Origin: Arabidopsis thaliana
Lineage: Eukaryota > Streptophyta > Magnoliopsida > Brassicales > Brassicaceae
DNA: 64,000 bases
Direction: 5' to 3'
Assembly: GCF_000001735.4 (NCBI RefSeq)
Contig: NC_003076.8
Coordinates: 15,503,835 to 15,567,834 of the forward strand
The position numbers and the translations under genes are program-made. Within the stretch, counting starts at the first letter, position 1. The number at the start of each line of letters is the position of its first letter. The notes under the pieces were generated by a model. It was given only the letters and a program-made list of their open reading frames with translations. It did no database searches and was not told where the DNA came from. This document shows, piece after piece, positions 55,249-64,000 of this stretch.

Positions 55249-57077
55249 ATGAACTCTCATGATATCGATGATCAGTTAGAAGCAGATGTATACAGTAACT
55301 TGCCTTCTCGAAATGATTCTTCAACAGGGAGGAGAAATCGAAACTCGTGTAGATCGAAACACTCAGAGACTGAGCAACGAAGAAGAAGCAAAATCAATGA
55401 AAGGTAAATAATAAGTGTTCAAAGTTTGAATTTTTATCAGATTTTCTAAAAAGGGTAACAAGAAAGTTTCGTAATTTGTGATTGTTGGTTGGTGGATACA
55501 GATTTCAGAGTTTAATGGATATTATACCTCAGAATCAGAATGATCAGAAACGAGATAAAGCTTCTTTCTTGTTGGAGGTTAGTAAAATTTATAGTTTTGA
55601 ACAGAACATGTGTTTCAGAGAATCAGAATGATGTTTGCTTTTATATGTTGTCTCAGGTTATAGAGTATATTCACTTTCTTCAAGAAAAAGTTCACATGTA
55701 TGAAGATTCTCACCAAATGTGGTATCAATCCCCAACCAAATTGATTCCTTGGGTATATTCCTTCTCCTATCTTTGGTTGGTTTTCTGTTATATTGAATCG
55801 TTTTTGTTACATTTTTTTAGAGAAACATGGTTATTGTGTTAAGTGTTTCATCTTTCTTGGTATTTTTGACAACTGTTTCATGTAACTTTGATGCAGAGAA
55901 ATAGTCATGGGTCTGTTGCGGAGGAAAATGACCATCCTCAAATCGTTAAAAGCTTTTCAAGTAATGATAAAGTTGCTGCTTCTTCGGGTTTTCTCTTGGA
56001 TACGTACAATTCAGTAAATCCTGATATTGACTCAGCAGTTAGCACCAAGATTCCTGAACACAGTCCTGTTTCAGCAGTTTCATCGTATCTACGTACCGAG
56101 CCTTCGCTGCAGTTTGTTCAGCATGACTTTTGGCAACCAAAAACAAGTTGTGGAACAATTAACTGTTTTACAAATGAATTGTTAACATCTGACGAAAAAA
56201 CATCAGCCAGCTTGTCCACTGTCTGCTCACAAAGGTAAGACATATGTAGAGCAAAATAAAGCTTTTTTTGTTCAGTAATTAATTCATTTTTTTGGTAGAA
56301 AGTTTGGGTTGGTATATAGTTTCTCACGGATGTACACTCATTTCCTTCCTGTCTGGCTCTCCTTAAACAGTGGCTTACCTTTTTTGGATACTAAGAGAGA
56401 ATGATATAATACAAGGTTCCAATGATGCCTCAGCTATTTGCGGAGACTTCTTGTTTGCCTTGGCTATGAAGTTCTGTAGGATAGAGTATGAGATAAATGC
56501 TGTAAACTTGGTAATTGTTAGAGGAAAAGATTTTGCATAACCATAATCCAAAGTTTCTCTTTTGAATAGTGCTTCTCTCTCCTAAATAGGTAGTCATTCA
56601 AACTGAAGATCCTATCTGCTTCTGTATTTGGAACAGACTCAGGGTTCTAAAAACGGATAACTGGAGGAAATAAAGATGGAGAGATTTGATTGAAAACTCT
56701 TGTTTGGTTTGATTGTGAACAGGGTACTTAACACTCTAACTGAAGCACTTAAGTCATCGGGTGTTAACATGTCAGAGACCATGATATCTGTGCAGTTAAG
56801 CCTTCGGAAAAGAGAAGATCGCGAGTATTCTGTTGCTGCGTTTGCTTCTGAGGTATGCCTGTAACATTTTTACAGTGGAAAAGAAAAAGAAGTCTACTAC
56901 TCTGCAAGTAATTCTTATAAAAACATTTCTATGTATTTTAATTTGTATTTTGATGCTATGTATCTTTTTCATTAGGATAATGGTAATAGCATCGCTGATG
57001 AAGAAGGGGACTCTCCTACTGAAACTAGAAGCTTCTGCAATGATATTGATCATTCCCAGAAGAGAATAAGACGATAA
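55249..57077 (+). CDS. BIM3: BIM3, BES1-interacting bHLH protein
   Basis: Six exons (55249-55403, 55502-55577, 55657-55752, 55897-56234, 56723-56852, 56976-57077) encode 298 aa. The bHLH domain is at about residues 37-90: basic region [17 protein letters not shown] with the His-Glu-Arg E-box-reading pattern, helix 1 FQSLMDIIP, loop [13 protein letters not shown], helix 2 [17 protein letters not shown]. The C-terminal part has [20 protein letters not shown] and SVQLSLRKR, which are typical of BIM proteins. BIMs dimerise with BES1 and bind E-boxes in brassinosteroid-regulated promoters. The bHLH is split by introns at the positions normal for the subfamily. Confidence 0.92.
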
Positions 57078-57601
57078 GATCTGGTTTTCTATTTTCTATG
57101 TTATGACAACTGTTTGATAATTTTGTTACTTTCGGTGAGTCAGGATCAGTAGGTGTAGATACTACTTTTATCGTGCTGCAACTATTTTAAATGATATAGT
57201 AAAAACTAAGTAGAATGATGTAACAAGTTTCGCAAATCTATAACAAGAGTTTGCTCCATTTAATGGTACTTTAAGTATATGGTCTCTTAGATATATCACT
57301 TCTTGCCCTTCTATTTCTCACACTATTAACCGGGAAATTATTTCGTGCTTGTTGACATGTCTGTATCAAGTAATGCGTTTGATTTGCAGAAAGGAGTCCT
57401 TGTTTTCTTGTGTCTCAAGCTTGATTTGAGCTAGAGTATCTAGATCTTTAGATTCAAGAACAGATGCAATATTCTGTAGAAGTTGAAAACTCATCTTTAT
57501 TCTTTAACCTTATGTAAATATGACTGTCTATACAACAGATAGTTCATCTCTCGACTAAATGTTTGGTATATATATGTATATATTATGATACTCTTGTTCG
57601 A
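57078..57601. other. Convergent 3' spacer
   Basis: 3' UTRs of BIM3 and the proline-rich gene. No further features. Confidence 0.55.
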
Positions 57602-58896
57602 TTAAGGAGGCTGTTTGTTTGCTGAAGGAGATGAAGCAGGAGGAGGGCCAGGTTTGTTTGGTGGTGGTAGGAATGGGAATGGAGGAAATGGAAAGATCGA
57701 CGGAGGTGGAGGAGGAGGAGGAGGAGGTGGTGGTGGTGGATTTAGGCCTGGAAAGATCGGTGGCAGTGGAGGAAAGAGAGACCATGGTGGAGGAGGAGTG
57801 GGAAGAGGAGGACGAGGCTGAAATGGGTTTGGAGGGAATATCGATGGAGGAGGAGTGGGAGGAGGCTGAGGAGGATGAGGCTGAAATGGGTTTGGAGGGA
57901 AGAACGACGGAGGAGGAGAAGCTGGAGCTGGAGGAGGCTGATGAAATATTGGAGGGAAGAACGACGGAGGAGTTGTGGGAGGAAGCTGAGGAGGATGAGG
58001 CTGAAATGGGTTTGGAGGGAATATCGATGGAGGAGCAGGAGGTGGCTGAAGAGGACGAGGCTGAAATGGGTTTGGAGGGAATATCGATGGAGGTTCGGGA
58101 GGTGGCGGAGGAGGACGAGGCTGAAACGGGTTTGGAGGGAATATTGAGGGAGGAGGAGCAGGAGGTGGATGAGGAAATAATGGAGGAAATATTGATGGAG
58201 GAGGAGCGGGAGGTGGCTTAGGAAATAATGGAGGAAATATCGATGGTGGCGGAGGACGAGGCTGAAATGGGTTTGGAGGAAAGATTGAAGGAGGTGGTGG
58301 TCGAAACGGGTTTGGTGGGAAAAATGAGGGTGGTGGGGGCTTAAATGGATTGGGTGGGAAAATCGAAGGTGGTGGTGCAAATGGGTTTGGCGGAAAAATC
58401 GAATGTGGTGGCGCAAACGGGTTTGGAGGAAGAAACCATGGATGTGGGGAAAACAACTTATTGTCTGTCGTAATTATGTTTGCTTTGTTTTGCAGGTATC
58501 TTGATGATCTCCTCTTTTTGTGTTGATGATCTCTTCTTCTTGTTTGCCTAATATGTTTCAGAATCCGTCGAGTCTTTGCACATCTCACCTCAGAGATAGG
58601 ACACAAAACCTGAAATTCTCTGTGATAACTTTTTGTCTCATATCTGAAACTTGGTTCTTCTTGTCTGCAATCAAGCTGACCTGCACAAATCCACTCAGAA
58701 GAAGACAAAACTTTCTCAGAACAGAAAGGAGAAAAGTTTCTAAATACTAAAACTTGTTTTTGGTGATGATACCTGAGACTGTGAAGAGGTTATTGTTGTT
58801 ATATTGGACAGTGTCAGGTAGAGTTGTAGCAACTGAAGAGTAATTACTGAATTTTATGGTTGAAGCAATGAAGATGAGGATAAGAAGAGAAGACAT
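57602..58896 (-). CDS. Secreted proline-rich (cell-wall type) protein
   Basis: Two exons: 58896-58773 and 58680-57602, joined in phase 1 to give 400 aa. Exon 1 supplies a signal peptide (MSSLLILIFIASTIKFSNYS...). Without it the long exon-2 frame would look like a cytoplasmic protein starting inside an intron. Residues about 42-105 form a short Cys-containing region (GQLDCRQEEPSFRY, FQVLCPISEVRCAK) and an Arg/Lys-rich stretch. The remainder is built of about ten PPNPF modules (usual form SIFPPNPFQP) separated by polyproline, then a final P-rich tail. It lacks extensin SPPPP and YVY crosslinking motifs, so it is better called a proline-rich protein than an extensin. I do not recognise a named gene. 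The antisense frame at 57619-58221 is a mirror artefact of the proline repeats. Confidence 0.75.
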
Positions 58897-59786
58897 TTTG
58901 GAGCTCTGTTTTCGAGTTGAAAGTGGTTTTTGTTTTGTCTCTGATATTATAAGACATAAACATGCTTCTTCAAAAAGCTATTTTGTTCCTTTCTGTCTCG
59001 TGATTCGCCATTATTGTTTTCAGAATTTGGAAGACAATAAACAAAATAACAAAATCTTGGTATTTATCACATTGTTTATGATATAGTTACTAAATAACAA
59101 GTATTCCAGTTTCTGAAAATTGATCTTTGAATTTTACACGTAATCAAAAAATTAGTTACTACTACTACATAGCTTGAAAAATGTATTCTAATTAAATTTG
59201 GGTTTGGTAACAACTAATATTCCTGACATAATTCTTCCGGTGTGGTTCCATTTTATGGCTAATGGACCTGAAATAAAGGGTTGTCCAAGTAAAGACCAAC
59301 ATAATCCAATCTTCACGAGAGTTTAATGTTTGAGAGTATTCCTCAAAACCCTCACGGTCGTTACTCGTACCCAGTCCCAACAAACAAGTAGTTGGTACTA
59401 ACACAAAAACTCTCTCAACATTCACATTCAAAGATTGACCATAAATTAGAAAAAATAAAAAGCTTACAAAGATTGCAGAAAATGATTCATATTAGCTCAG
59501 ACTGTATGAAACACAAACCTCGTGATACAAGACTGATTAAGAGAATCAGCAACGCAGAAATACTTGATAAATCCCACAAAACACAAATGGTGAACACACA
59601 CGAAGTAAATACGAAACCCGAGGAACTATATCGACACACACAAAGAGAAACGGTTGTTAATAGAGAAGAAGAGTTACCATTTTCTTTACAAATTGTACGT
59701 CGAACTTTCCCTTTTTGCCAACATTGTTGTTGAATATCAGCTTCACCAGTGTGTATAATGAGAATCAAGAGCGGCATGATGGGTTT
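58897..59786. other. Spacer between proline-rich gene and AUG5
   Basis: Contains the proline-rich gene's promoter and the AUG5 3' UTR. The open frames 59192-59431, 59392-59733 and 59487-59777 lack recognisable features and overlap each other on both strands; not called. Confidence 0.5.
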
Positions 59787-63924
<4,138 letters not shown>

Positions 63925-64000
63925 CTACAACAAATATTTTGATTTGTTGTATGAACAGAATCAATGCATTTCAACATAGATAAATGCTGTTGATTGAGGT

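Noticed and set aside
57619-58221. Glu-rich 200-codon plus-strand frame (and other plus frames nearby)
   Set aside because: Antisense reading of proline codon repeats; the minus strand has the signal peptide, splice sites and protein-like repeat structure.
59487-59777. 96-codon minus-strand frame as a small secreted peptide
   Set aside because: Lies just downstream of the AUG5 stop, within its probable 3' UTR, with no promoter signal and no recognisable peptide motif.

Overview
The window is plant nuclear DNA: AT-rich intergenic sequence, short GT-AG introns, and gene families typical of Brassicaceae. Gene content and order match what I remember of Arabidopsis thaliana chromosome 5 from about AT5G38710 to AT5G38880, so I read it as A. 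thaliana or a very close relative. Gene names taken from that remembered order are marked as such. All exon borders were worked out by hand from splice sites and reading-frame continuity.

Layout, left to right: the last coding exon of a proline dehydrogenase (32-65); a repeat-rich gap with a 16-mer repeat cluster, a tRNA-like remnant and a Helitron of about 2.2 kb; RRP7, an 18S rRNA processing factor (8 exons, minus); an intronless P-class PPR protein; the M-type MADS protein AGL77 (minus). Then comes about 8 kb (10.9-18 kb) without a convincing protein gene. It has spliced-looking exons, two CATACATT-type microsatellites each followed by a decayed T-rich tract, and a duplicated unrecognised block. 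After it come a broken asparaginyl-tRNA synthetase fragment, a 67-aa LEA-like gene, GLUTAMINE DUMPER 7, a previously unlisted 43-aa membrane peptide gene with a small hAT-type MITE at its TATA box, a SABATH methyltransferase, a SOB-FIVE-like protein, a second Helitron, bZIP43 and a frameshifted F-box gene.

The right half is denser: vacuolar-type amino acid transporter AVT6B, cysteinyl-tRNA synthetase, a 735-aa FHA-domain protein, a TIR-NBS-LRR immune receptor, the bHLH protein BIM3, a secreted proline-rich protein, and the 3' nine exons of AUG5 (augmin subunit 5), which runs off the right edge.

The genes do not form a functional cluster; they are independent loci. Housekeeping genes (RRP7, CysRS, FHA protein) carry telo-box or GGCCCA promoter motifs, while the stress or defence genes do not show them. 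I found no CRISPR array, rRNA, intact tRNA or virus-like element that I could support. The best candidates for something undescribed are the 43-aa membrane peptide gene with the MITE, the spliced-looking locus starting near 11.34 kb, and the frame switch at the C-terminus of the TIR-NBS-LRR gene.
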